From positions 1 through 63,177 of the forward strand of contig NZ_BDAU01000051.1 in the NCBI RefSeq assembly GCF_001612615.1: a DNA stretch of 63,177 bases. The letters run 5' to 3'. Shown in pieces: positions 44,006 through 51,679 of the stretch (the first letter of the stretch is position 1; each line of letters begins with the position of its first letter). A program made the translations under genes and the position numbers. The notes below the pieces were generated by a model. The model was not told the DNA's origin. It worked only from the letters and a program-made list of their open reading frames with translations, and searched no databases. The stretch is from Nocardia amikacinitolerans NBRC 108937 (lineage in GTDB: Bacteria > Actinomycetota > Actinomycetes > Mycobacteriales > Mycobacteriaceae).

Positions 44006-44069
44006 GAGTGTGTCCCACGTCTCACTCGATGTCAACGGTCGAGGTGAGGCGGGGTTTCGAGGAGTCGAG

Positions 44070-44396
44070 ATGAACAGCGACAGTCCGCACGCGCGGTCCG
44101 ATTACCTGGGCGCGGCAACCCTCGTCGTGCACGGCCGCGAGATTCCGGTGCAGGTCGAGTTGCGCGGCTATCGGGAGCCGATCGATGGCGTCTACCGGTG
44201 GTTCGGCCGGATCCGTCCGAACGACGAGCTCGCGGCCGCGCTCGGTGACGAGCCGCGCACCAAGGTCACCATTCGCACCGAGCACGGCGCCCGCGAGGGC
44301 TACGTCGGCGACCCCGATCCGTGGCGGCGGTTCCGGATAACCGGCAAGAGCACGCCACCGTTTCCGGTGCCGACCGAGTTGACCGAGGTGGAGTGA
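44070..44396 (+). CDS. DUF4873-like protein
   Basis: 108 residues. The sequence YLGAATLVVHGREIPVQVEL with DGVYRWFGRI and VTIRTEHGAREGYVGDPDPW resembles the DUF4873 family, small beta-rich proteins often next to or fused to flavin monooxygenases in actinobacteria. That matches the divergent Baeyer-Villiger gene here. ATG 44070 follows GAGGAG. Biochemical role unknown. Confidence 0.75.
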   Translation: MNSDSPHARSDYLGAATLVVHGREIPVQVELRGYREPIDGVYRWFGRIRPNDELAAALGDEPRTKVTIRTEHGAREGYVGDPDPWRRFRITGKSTPPFPVPTELTEVE

Positions 44397-44420
44397 AGAA
44401 TTGGTACGGTCGGATTCGTG

Positions 44421-45143
44421 ATGCACAGCCGCCGGGAAGTCGACCAGGCGCGGCCCAAGCGGGTCGACGCCCGGACCGAGCGGTGGCGCGCGCACCGGGT
44501 GAAGGTGCGCGACGAGTTCGTCGACGCCGCGTTCCGCGCGCTGGACAAGTTCGGTCCGGAAGTCAGCATGGGCGATATCGCCAAGGAGGCAGGCGCCGCG
44601 AAGCCGAAGCTGTACCGGCACTTCGAGGACAAGACCGACCTCTACAACGCGATCGTCGACCGGGTGCGCGACATGCTGTGGGAACGCATCATCTCCAGCA
44701 TCGATCTGAGCAACGACTCGGCGCGCGAACTGGTTCGGCGCGGCGCCGCGGAATACGCGCTGGTGGTCACCGAGCACCCGAACGTCTTCCGTTTCATGCT
44801 GCACAGCCACTTCACCCAGCAGGCCGACGAGTCCGAGCGGGCGCTGCAATCGGCTCGGCAGTCGGCGCGGCGGGCCGCCGAGATGTTCGCCGGGCTTGTC
44901 GAGGACGAGTCGATCGATGTGGCCAGCATCGAGCTCGTCAACTATTCGATATTCGGCGCGGTCGCCTCGGCCACCGACTGGTGGCTCGGCGCGAATCGGC
45001 TCCAGGGCAATGCGATGCCGATCGAGAAGTTCGTGGCCTATATCGCCGAGATCGTCTCGGCGCTCGCCGAGGCGAATGCTCGCCTCAACGGCATCGTCAT
45101 CAACGCCGATCTACCCCTGCACTCTGCTTTTTCGACGATCTGA
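44421..45143 (+). CDS. TetR family regulator, probably of the oxidative operon
   Basis: 240 residues. The helix-turn-helix is VRDEFVDAAFRALDKFG...MGDIAKEAGAAKPKLYRHFEDKTDLY near residues 33-75. The C-terminal ligand domain resembles mycobacterial TetR proteins of lipid metabolism. It is 24 bp after the DUF4873-like gene and probably acts on the divergent promoter. ATG 44421 is preceded directly by a GTG alternative. Confidence 0.85.
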   Translation: MHSRREVDQARPKRVDARTERWRAHRVKVRDEFVDAAFRALDKFGPEVSMGDIAKEAGAAKPKLYRHFEDKTDLYNAIVDRVRDMLWERIISSIDLSNDSARELVRRGAAEYALVVTEHPNVFRFMLHSHFTQQADESERALQSARQSARRAAEMFAGLVEDESIDVASIELVNYSIFGAVASATDWWLGANRLQGNAMPIEKFVAYIAEIVSALAEANARLNGIVINADLPLHSAFSTI

Positions 45144-45522
45144 GCCTCTTCGACGATCTGAGACTTTCGACAACCCGAGCGCCTTTCGGCCACTTGGCTG
45201 TGCATCGACCAACTGCGCCTTTCGGCCTACTGGGCGTCTCGGCCCCGGCGGTGCCGCCCGAGGGCGGCACGGGGGCGTAAGCCAGCGCTGGACGTGATCC
45301 GTCGTCAGCCGCGCATGGCCAGAGCGAAGGCGGAAGTCCGCATGACACGCGCTGCCGGACGAAGTACGTCTAGCCGCGCACGGCTGGTGCGGAGGTACGC
45401 CTTGTCGCGTCCACTGCGAACGCCGTTGTTCTCAGCCGAGCCGCGCCGTTGAGGCCGGCCGTGTTCGCGACATCCCCAGTATGGACCTGCCCACCGACAA
45501 GTTTCGGCGCCCGGCTCGGTGG
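45144..45522. other. 379-bp stretch with hairpin terminator and short repeats, no gene
   Basis: TTCGACGATCTGAG occurs twice, 17 bp apart, from the tetR stop codon on. GCGCCTTTCGGCC occurs twice further along. GTGCCGCC-CGAG-GGCGGCAC with flanking C and G runs (45243-45275) is a strong terminator stem. No frame here has protein-like composition. Confidence 0.5.
45243..45275 (+). terminator. Hairpin downstream of the tetR gene
   Basis: Eight-base perfect stem extended by CCCCGG and GGGGG on the outside, loop CGAG. Confidence 0.6.
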
Positions 45523-46365
45523 TCAGGAGTGCAGCCGCCACAGCGGGGAGACCGGGCCGTGGCCTGCGCCGAGATCATAGGAGGCGGCCAGGCAGCGGCG
45601 GGTCCATTCCTTGGCGAACTCGACTGCCTCTGGCACCGGATATCCGTGCGCGAGGGCGCACGCGATGGCCGCGGCGAGGGTGTCTCCGCCGCCGTGGTCG
45701 TTGCCGGTGGTGATGCGCGGCGCGGGGAACTCGTAGAAGTTCTCGCCGTCGAAGAGGAGGTCCGTGCTCAGCTCGGAGGAGCGCATATGTCCGCCCTTCA
45801 CGATCGCCCAGCGCGGGCCGAGTGCGTGCAGGGCCTCGGCGGCGCGTCGCGCCTCGGCATGGTCGGTGACCGTGATCCCGGTGATCAGCCTGACCTCGTC
45901 GAGGTTGGGTGTCACGATCGTCGCCAGCGGAATCAGCGTGTGGCGCACCGCGTCCAGCGCCTCGGCGTGCAGCAGCGGGTCGCCGTGCATGGAGGCGGCC
46001 ACGGGGTCGACGACCAGCGGAATCTCGCCGTCACGCCCGATGCCCACTTCCCGGCAGACCTCGGCGACCGCCTCGATGATGGCCGTCGAGGCGAGCATGC
46101 CGGTCTTGGCCGCGCCGACGCCGATGTCGCCGACCACCGACCGCACCTGATCGGCGACGATCTGCGGCGGAATCTCGTGGAAGCCGCTCACGCCCAACGA
46201 GTTCTGCACCGTCACCGCCGCCACCGCGACGCACGCGTGCACGCCGCACATCGCCATGGTGCGCGAGTCGGCCTGGATTCCGGCGCCGCCGCCGGAGTCG
46301 GTGCCTGCGATGGTGAGGACGCGTACCGGGGTCTGTCCGTCGGCGGGAAGGGGGAGCAGTTTCAC
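45523..46365 (-). CDS. thiD: Hydroxymethylpyrimidine/phosphomethylpyrimidine kinase
   Basis: 280 residues, ribokinase-like fold. It phosphorylates HMP and HMP phosphate for thiamine synthesis. Motifs are LTIAGTDSGGGAGIQAD at the N-terminus, VTVQNSLGV, VVDPVAASMHG and the C-terminal TGNDHGGGDTLAAAIA with the catalytic Asp. GTG 46365 is the chosen start. No TPP riboswitch precedes it. In M. tuberculosis thiD adjoins thiC; here accessory genes separate them. Confidence 0.93.
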   Translation of the reverse strand: MKLLPLPADGQTPVRVLTIAGTDSGGGAGIQADSRTMAMCGVHACVAVAAVTVQNSLGVSGFHEIPPQIVADQVRSVVGDIGVGAAKTGMLASTAIIEAVAEVCREVGIGRDGEIPLVVDPVAASMHGDPLLHAEALDAVRHTLIPLATIVTPNLDEVRLITGITVTDHAEARRAAEALHALGPRWAIVKGGHMRSSELSTDLLFDGENFYEFPAPRITTGNDHGGGDTLAAAIACALAHGYPVPEAVEFAKEWTRRCLAASYDLGAGHGPVSPLWRLHS

Positions 46366-46499
46366 AGGCCGACCATAACCGGCGCGGTCGGAAGCTAGTT
46401 GGTCGACAGGTGAGCGTGAGTCTCCGTGATTGGTGTCGCCGGGCTGCCGTACATGTGCGGAGTGTCGGGTCGGCCGAGGCCCGCCGTGCGTCATGTAAA

Positions 46500-46514
46500 T
46501 GAAAACCATTACCA
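46500..46514. promoter_or_regulatory. Zur-like box upstream of the COG0523 gene
   Basis: TGAAAACCATTACCA resembles the actinobacterial Zur consensus (TGAAAATnATTTTCA-like), 7 bp before the start codon. Binding there would block transcription when zinc is plentiful. Confidence 0.5.
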
Positions 46515-46521
46515 TTAACTC

Positions 46522-47670
46522 GTGACCACTTCTCCGCGCTCCGACCTGCTGCCCGTCACCGTGCTGTCCGGCTTCCTCGGGGCGGGCAAGACCACGCTGC
46601 TCAACCACATCCTGGCCAACCGTGAGGGCCGCCGGGTCGCGGTCATCGTCAACGACATGAGCGAGGTGAACATCGACGCCGCGCTCGTCGCGGGCCAAGG
46701 GCACCTGGACCGCACCGAAGAGAAACTGGTCGAACTCACCAACGGCTGCATCTGCTGCACGCTGCGCGAGGACCTCATCGAGGCGGTCGGCAGGCTGGCT
46801 CGCGAGGGGCGCTTCGACCAGCTGGTCATCGAGTCGACCGGCATCTCGGAGCCGATGCCGGTCGCGGCGACCTTCGACTGGGAGTTCGAGGACGGCTTCA
46901 AGCTCGGCGACATCGCCCGACTGGACACCATGGTGACGGTGGTGGACGCCTCCACCTTCCTCGGCGAGGTGGTGCGCGGCCAGGCGTTGGCGGAACGGAA
47001 ATTGGAGGCAGGCGAGGGTGACGAGCGCACCATCGCCGATCTGCTTGTCGACCAAGTGGAATTCGCCGACGTGCTGCTGATCAACAAGACCGATCTGGTG
47101 AGCGCGAATGCCGCGGGGACGGTGGAAGCCACGGTGCGGCGGCTCAATCCGCGTGCGCGGGTGTTGCGCACCTCGCACGGGGTGGTGGAGCTCGACGAGG
47201 TGCTCGATACCGGTCGCTACGACCCTGTGGTGGCATCGGGCGCCGAGGGGTGGGCCGAAGAGCTTGCGGGCGGCCATGTTCCGGAGGCCGAAGAGTACGG
47301 CATTCGCAGCATCACCTACACCGCCGAGCGGCCGTTCCACCCGGCGCGCCTGGCGGAGGCGCTGGAACAACTGCGAGGTATGTTGCGCAGTAAAGGATTC
47401 TGCTGGATCGCCAGCCGCGCGAATCTGGTGGCGATCTGGTCGCAGGCCGGTCCGAACCTGACCTTCGAACCCGCGGCGTGGTGGTCCTCGCTGGAAGTGC
47501 CTGCCGGGCAGGAGATCGTCTTCATCGGTATACGGCTCGAAGGCGATCGGGTGCGCGCGCTACTCGACAGCGCGCTGCTCACCGACGCCGAATATGCCGC
47601 AGGACCGGATGTTTGGGCCCAGTTCGACGACCCCTTTCCAGTTTGGGGAGAGCTGCGTGAGCACGCCTGA
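46522..47670 (+). CDS. CobW/COG0523 GTPase, probable zinc metallochaperone
   Basis: 382 residues. It has Walker A GFLGAGKTTLLNHIL, the metal-binding CICC (C-x-C-C type) in LTNGCICCTLREDL, Walker B-like VIESTGISEP, NKTD for guanine specificity, and a C-terminal CobW-C domain. G3E GTPases of this group move zinc or other metals to client proteins. The Zur-like box suggests induction by zinc shortage. The last 108 bases are repeated exactly 1.9 kb downstream. GTG 46522 is the start. Confidence 0.88.
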   Translation: MTTSPRSDLLPVTVLSGFLGAGKTTLLNHILANREGRRVAVIVNDMSEVNIDAALVAGQGHLDRTEEKLVELTNGCICCTLREDLIEAVGRLAREGRFDQLVIESTGISEPMPVAATFDWEFEDGFKLGDIARLDTMVTVVDASTFLGEVVRGQALAERKLEAGEGDERTIADLLVDQVEFADVLLINKTDLVSANAAGTVEATVRRLNPRARVLRTSHGVVELDEVLDTGRYDPVVASGAEGWAEELAGGHVPEAEEYGIRSITYTAERPFHPARLAEALEQLRGMLRSKGFCWIASRANLVAIWSQAGPNLTFEPAAWWSSLEVPAGQEIVFIGIRLEGDRVRALLDSALLTDAEYAAGPDVWAQFDDPFPVWGELREHA

Positions 47671-47765
47671 GCGGTGGTGCGAGTCCGGCCTCGACCCACG
47701 TGCGATGGATGGGGCGTGGGTCGAGGCCGGGGGTCTCGGGCATGCGGGGATGCGTCCGGCCGTCG
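47562..47765. repeat. 204-bp direct repeat, copy 1
   Basis: Identical base for base to 49437-49640 (offset 1875). It covers the last 109 bases of the metallochaperone gene, its stop codon and its terminator hairpin. Confidence 0.95.
47685..47730 (+). terminator. Terminator of the metallochaperone gene
   Basis: Perfect 16-bp stem (CCGGCCTCGACCCACG and its complement) with a 14-base loop, 14 bp after the stop codon. A second, displaced copy lies at 49560-49605 in the direct repeat. Confidence 0.8.
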
Positions 47766-47780
47766 CCGAACTCGGCACAA

Positions 47781-49292
47781 TCAGTCCTGTTGTCTGTCTG
47801 GAAGTTGGTAGACGGTTGCCCGCCCCGGTCCTCCGATTCGTTCGATATCACCCGCCGCCCGCAGCGCTGTCAGCGCCTTTCGAATTCCCGAGGTGGACAA
47901 CCCCAATGCCGCCCGAAGATCGGACATGGTTCGCGGTCCGCGCTCGAGGAGTTCCAGAATTTGCTGCTGCGTCCGCGAACGCAGTCGGATGGACTCGGGG
48001 CGGACGAGTCCAGGGCCAGAAGACCAGTTCTCCCGCAGTGCTTCTCGCAATGCGGCCTGCTGAGGACGTTGCGGCTTCGACTTCAGTACCGCGGTGAACC
48101 TGATGCCACCATCGGCATAGCAAGCGGGTGGTAGACCAGCTTCTTCGAGCGACTGGGCAATGGTGGGAATGCCGGTGGCGAGCGCTTCGATCACGCGTCC
48201 GCCGGAGTCGGGTGCTCGCAGGTACTGGCAGATATTGACGAGCCACATATTGCGGGCGGAGGTCACGACGTCCTTCCCCAGGCGATCCAGGGTTATGCCG
48301 TGCAGCCCACCGGGATTGGTGACAACCAGTCGGTCGCGACGAAGACGCACCTCAACGGCCGTGCCGGACGACCAGTGATCGAGGTCGCGATGAAGCAGGG
48401 CGTTGGCAATCAGTTCCCGGAAGGCGACGAGCGGATACGCGGGGACGTCTATCACGGTGCCGTCCCGTCGGGTCACGACCGCGGTATCGAATGTCTGCTC
48501 GGCCCATTCCATCGCGGCGTCCAGCATGCGGGGGATCGGGCCGGTGATCGTAACTTGGTTGCGGACACGCGACCCGGCCGGATCGGTCGCAGTGGCCTCT
48601 GCGGCGGCTTGGATGACAAAACGGGGAAGCCACTGCTGCGGATGGGTTCCCAGTGACAGCAAACCCGCCACGGTCGGCGTCCCATCGCTCGTGATCGCGC
48701 CCGCGCGTTTCAGCAGTTCGTCGCCGACGAATCGGCCGAGGCCGCGCCGGTCCCTCGATCGGACGTTGCGAGTGAAGTCTTCGATCAGTTCGTCGTCCAG
48801 ATCCGACCGCGCCGCGCCCTCCACGGGTCGCCGGTCGAACAAGGAAGGCTGTCGGAGTGCCAGGAATGCTTGTTCCTCCACTGCCGACATCTGGAAGTCG
48901 CCGTCGTACCCGCGCAGGTACGCGTATCCGGTCGCTTGGACCCGGCACGGTTTCGCCGACGGCGAGCACTCGTGGACCTGGGCTACGATCACCGGCGAGT
49001 GGTCCACCTGCGCGTCTTCGATGGTGAGTTGCACCGGCGGGGTCAACGATCGGGCTTTTTTCGCAAGGCCTTGCTTCAACTCTTGATAGTTCGGGAGTTG
49101 GACGGGGCTGAAGTTGTTCTGCTCCTCGAGTCCCAAAATGACCGTGCCGCCGCCGGGGTGATTGGCCAGCGCGGACAGGGTGGTAGTGAGGGATTGTGGT
49201 AGGCCCCCGGCGCAGGACTTGACCTCGACGTCGGTGCAGTCGCCGCCCGTCGAGCGGAGGGTCTCGATCAAGTTCGCCAGGTCGATCTGCAT
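47781..49292 (-). CDS. AlbA_2/HATPase-type ATP-binding regulator with C-terminal winged helix
   Basis: 503 residues. The N-terminal 130 form an AlbA_2 (Schlafen-like) domain (EVKSCAGGLPQSLTTTLSAL, GGGTVILGLEE). The middle has an ATPase-like region, FRELIANALLHRDLDHW and VVTNPGGL, typical of the divergent HATPase_c_4 family. The last 60 are a winged helix (ILELLERGPRTMSDLRAALGLSTSGIRKAL). Such proteins are transcription regulators, and some lie in defence or stress islands. It is alone, lies between the two 204-bp repeats, and has its own operator-like palindrome. Confidence 0.8.
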   Translation of the reverse strand: MQIDLANLIETLRSTGGDCTDVEVKSCAGGLPQSLTTTLSALANHPGGGTVILGLEEQNNFSPVQLPNYQELKQGLAKKARSLTPPVQLTIEDAQVDHSPVIVAQVHECSPSAKPCRVQATGYAYLRGYDGDFQMSAVEEQAFLALRQPSLFDRRPVEGAARSDLDDELIEDFTRNVRSRDRRGLGRFVGDELLKRAGAITSDGTPTVAGLLSLGTHPQQWLPRFVIQAAAEATATDPAGSRVRNQVTITGPIPRMLDAAMEWAEQTFDTAVVTRRDGTVIDVPAYPLVAFRELIANALLHRDLDHWSSGTAVEVRLRRDRLVVTNPGGLHGITLDRLGKDVVTSARNMWLVNICQYLRAPDSGGRVIEALATGIPTIAQSLEEAGLPPACYADGGIRFTAVLKSKPQRPQQAALREALRENWSSGPGLVRPESIRLRSRTQQQILELLERGPRTMSDLRAALGLSTSGIRKALTALRAAGDIERIGGPGRATVYQLPDRQQD

Positions 49293-49297
49293 GTCGA

Positions 49298-49331
49298 AAT
49301 GTTACCCAAAGGGCACCTCGTGGGTACCATT
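49298..49331. promoter_or_regulatory. Operator-like inverted repeat of the AlbA_2-type gene
   Basis: AATGTTACCCA (49298-49308) and TGGGTACCATT (49321-49331) are complementary with one mismatch and a 12-base spacer, just upstream of the start codon. It suits autoregulation by the encoded winged-helix protein. Confidence 0.55.
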
Positions 49332-49436
49332 TGCGGAACATTTCCTGCGCTGAGGTGTCATTGCTACTCGTGGTGAGTTCGGTTTCGTCCAGCTGCGCGA
49401 CCCCGGCTGAACAGGGTGCGGGATGTGGCTCGGTGC

Positions 49437-49640
49437 ACTCGACAGCGCGCTGCTCACCGACGCCGAATATGCCGCAGGACCGGATGTTTGGGCCCAGTTC
49501 GACGACCCCTTTCCAGTTTGGGGAGAGCTGCGTGAGCACGCCTGAGCGGTGGTGCGAGTCCGGCCTCGACCCACGTGCGATGGATGGGGCGTGGGTCGAG
49601 GCCGGGGGTCTCGGGCATGCGGGGATGCGTCCGGCCGTCG
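49437..49640. repeat. 204-bp direct repeat, copy 2
   Basis: Exact copy of 47562-47765. Here the metallochaperone codons are an orphan 3' fragment without the rest of the gene. Removal of one repeat plus the intervening 1671 bp would restore a simple chaperone-terminator-NmrA order. Confidence 0.95.
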
Positions 49641-49661
49641 GTGCGGTCGTCGCCGAAGGCA

Positions 49662-50285
49662 TCAGTGCGAGATCCCCGGCGCCCGGTGCAGGTAGGTCGA
49701 GTCGGTCAGCTGCTCCAGCAGGAACTCGGCGATGTCCGCCCGCGCGATCTTCAAGGTGAGTCCGCGCGCGGATCCGGGGAATGCCCGCCGGTAGCTGCCG
49801 GTCCGCGGCCCGTCGGTGAAGGCGCTGGGGCGCACGATGGTCCAGTCCAAACCGCTGGACCGCACGTACGCCTCCTGCTGGACGTGGTCGTTGTAGGCGC
49901 GGCGCAGCAGCATGCCGAAGAGCACGTGCTTCCACAGGAAGTTGAGGTTGTCGCGGCTGTCGCCGACGCCGAGCGTGCTCTGGCAGATCAGCCGCTGCAC
50001 GCCGGTGCGGTGCATCGCGTCCACGACCGCCTTGGTTCCGCCGAAGCGGACCTTGCCCTTGCGGCCGTCGCCGAGCGCGATCACTACCGCGTCCTGGCCG
50101 ACGACCGCCTTCTCGGCCTGGTGCGTGTCGAAGACGTCGCCCTCCACCACACGCAGCCGCTCGTGCCGCTGGGTGACGCCCGCGGCGTTGCGGGTGAACG
50201 CGGTGACCTCGTGGCCCTGCTCGAGCGCCTGCTCGACGACCAGTCGGCCGACGCTGCCGGTGGCTCCGAAGACTGCGATTTTCAT
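49662..50285 (-). CDS. NmrA/SDR-a5-like NAD(P)-binding protein
   Basis: 207 residues. N-terminal KIAVFGATGSVGRLVVEQAL binds NAD(P), followed by LRVVEGDVFD, AVVIALGDGRKG and the VRSSGLDWTIVRPSAFTDG stretch, all as in the NAD(P)H-binding family with flavin-reductase/NmrA members. It is a likely oxidoreductase or redox sensor, with no specific substrate visible. ATG 50285 is the start. Confidence 0.82.
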   Translation of the reverse strand: MKIAVFGATGSVGRLVVEQALEQGHEVTAFTRNAAGVTQRHERLRVVEGDVFDTHQAEKAVVGQDAVVIALGDGRKGKVRFGGTKAVVDAMHRTGVQRLICQSTLGVGDSRDNLNFLWKHVLFGMLLRRAYNDHVQQEAYVRSSGLDWTIVRPSAFTDGPRTGSYRRAFPGSARGLTLKIARADIAEFLLEQLTDSTYLHRAPGISH

Positions 50286-50401
50286 GGTGTTCTCCTTGCG
50301 ATGAAAGCTGGTGTGCCGTTGGTGAATCCAGTACATCAACGCAAAGCGAGACGAACCATGGCCGTGACTCTCGCTGACATAAGCGAACGTCCACAGGAAG
50401 A

Positions 50402-50442
50402 CGTCGCGGTCCACCCCTGTCGGTGCGGGGCGGACCGCGACG
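50402..50442 (-). terminator. Hairpin after the epoxide hydrolase gene
   Basis: CGTCGCGGTCC and its complement, with an inner CCCC/GGGG extension past one mismatch. Confidence 0.6.
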
Positions 50443-50454
50443 CCTCGCTTCGGA

Positions 50455-51591
50455 TCAGGCGAGTCCGCCGAAGAATCGACGGATATCGCCGACCAGCACC
50501 TCGGGTGCCTCATGGGCGGCGTAGTGACCCGCCGCGTCGTTGGCTCCGTCCGAGTCGGTCGCGGTGTCGTAGGAGTTCCAGCTGACGATGTTCTTGTGGT
50601 CGCGCTCGGCGAACCGGCGGATCGACTGGAAGTCGCCCTTGAACATGGCCAGTGCGGTCGGCGCCGTGGTCGGCTCCTTGGGGTGCTCTGCTGTGTGGGC
50701 GTCCTCGTAGTAGAACCGCAGCGACGAGCCCGCTGTGCCGGTCAGCCAGTAGATCGCCACGTTGCCGACGACGAATTCCGCGTCCAGTGATTCGCCGAAC
50801 AGTTGCGCGTTCCAGCCGAGGAGACCGACTGGGGAGTCGGCGAGCGCGAACGCCAGCGTCTGCGGCTGCTGGCTGTGCAACGCGTTGAAGGCCATCTTGT
50901 TCTCGTGGAACCACTGCAGGTGCTGAAGCGCGGCCATGTCCTGCTCGGACAGTCCGTCGAACTCCGCGGGATCGCCGGACGGGAACGAATACAGCTGCGT
51001 GACGTGCACGCCGATGACCTGCTCCGGCGCGAGCCGCCCGATTTCGGGCGAGACGAATGAGCCACCGTCGTTGCCGATGGCGCCGAAGCGCTCGTAGCCG
51101 AGCAGGCTCATCAGCTCGACCCAGGCTTTCGCCGTGCGGTAGCGGTTCCAGCCGGTGCTGCGGGTGGGGCCGGAGAACCCGAAGCCGGGCAATGAAGGGA
51201 TCACCACGTGGAAGGCGGGCGCATCGGTCGACTCCGGCTCGGTGAGCAGCTCGATCACATCCAGGTATTCGAGGATCGAGCCGGGCCAGCCGTGGGTGAG
51301 GATCACCGGGGTCGCGTCCGGCCGCGACGACTCGATGTGCAGGAAGTGGATGTCCTCGCCGTCGATGTCGGCGGTGAACTGGGGATACGAGTTGAGCTTC
51401 GCCTCCAGCGCTCGCCAGTCGAACGTTTCGAGCCAGTACTGCGCGAGTGTGCGCACTCGAGCGTTGGGCACGCCGTAGGCGTCGCCCACGCCGGCCAGCT
51501 CGTTCGGCCACAGTGTCCGGCGCAGTCGTTCGGCCAGATCGTCGAGCTGGGCCTGAGGGATGTCGATCCGGAAGGGCTTGATGGTGGCCAC
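50455..51591 (-). CDS. Epoxide hydrolase family protein
   Basis: 378 residues. The N-terminal epoxide-hydrolase domain (IDIPQAQLDDLAERLRRTLWP) is followed by an alpha/beta hydrolase with LTHGWPGSILEYL (oxyanion hole), LPGFGFSGP and the nucleophile elbow AIGNDGGSF, Asp175. A late His-containing stretch AAGHYAAHEAPE fits the catalytic His. It turns epoxides into diols. GTG 51591 is preceded by AAGGAG. It is divergent from a TetR gene with paired operators. Confidence 0.88.
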   Translation of the reverse strand: MATIKPFRIDIPQAQLDDLAERLRRTLWPNELAGVGDAYGVPNARVRTLAQYWLETFDWRALEAKLNSYPQFTADIDGEDIHFLHIESSRPDATPVILTHGWPGSILEYLDVIELLTEPESTDAPAFHVVIPSLPGFGFSGPTRSTGWNRYRTAKAWVELMSLLGYERFGAIGNDGGSFVSPEIGRLAPEQVIGVHVTQLYSFPSGDPAEFDGLSEQDMAALQHLQWFHENKMAFNALHSQQPQTLAFALADSPVGLLGWNAQLFGESLDAEFVVGNVAIYWLTGTAGSSLRFYYEDAHTAEHPKEPTTAPTALAMFKGDFQSIRRFAERDHKNIVSWNSYDTATDSDGANDAAGHYAAHEAPEVLVGDIRRFFGGLA

Positions 51592-51604
51592 GGCAATCTC
51601 CTTT

Positions 51605-51663
51605 TTGAAACGGAATGCTTCGTTCTGTTCAAGACCGTAGCAGAACGGATCATTCCGTTTCAA
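51605..51663. promoter_or_regulatory. Mirror-image pair of TetR operators
   Basis: TTGAAACGGAATG (51605-51617) and its exact complement (51651-51663) form the outer arms; CGTTCTG and CAGAACG form the inner ones. Each side is itself an imperfect palindrome (AACGGATCATTCCGTT is a clean one). Two TetR dimers could cover both divergent promoters. Confidence 0.75.
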
Positions 51664-51679
51664 GTGCTACCCTGAACTC

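Noticed and set aside
49331..49759. 142-codon plus-strand frame spanning the second 204-bp repeat
   Set aside because: It reads the duplicated metallochaperone end in the wrong frame and has no domain.
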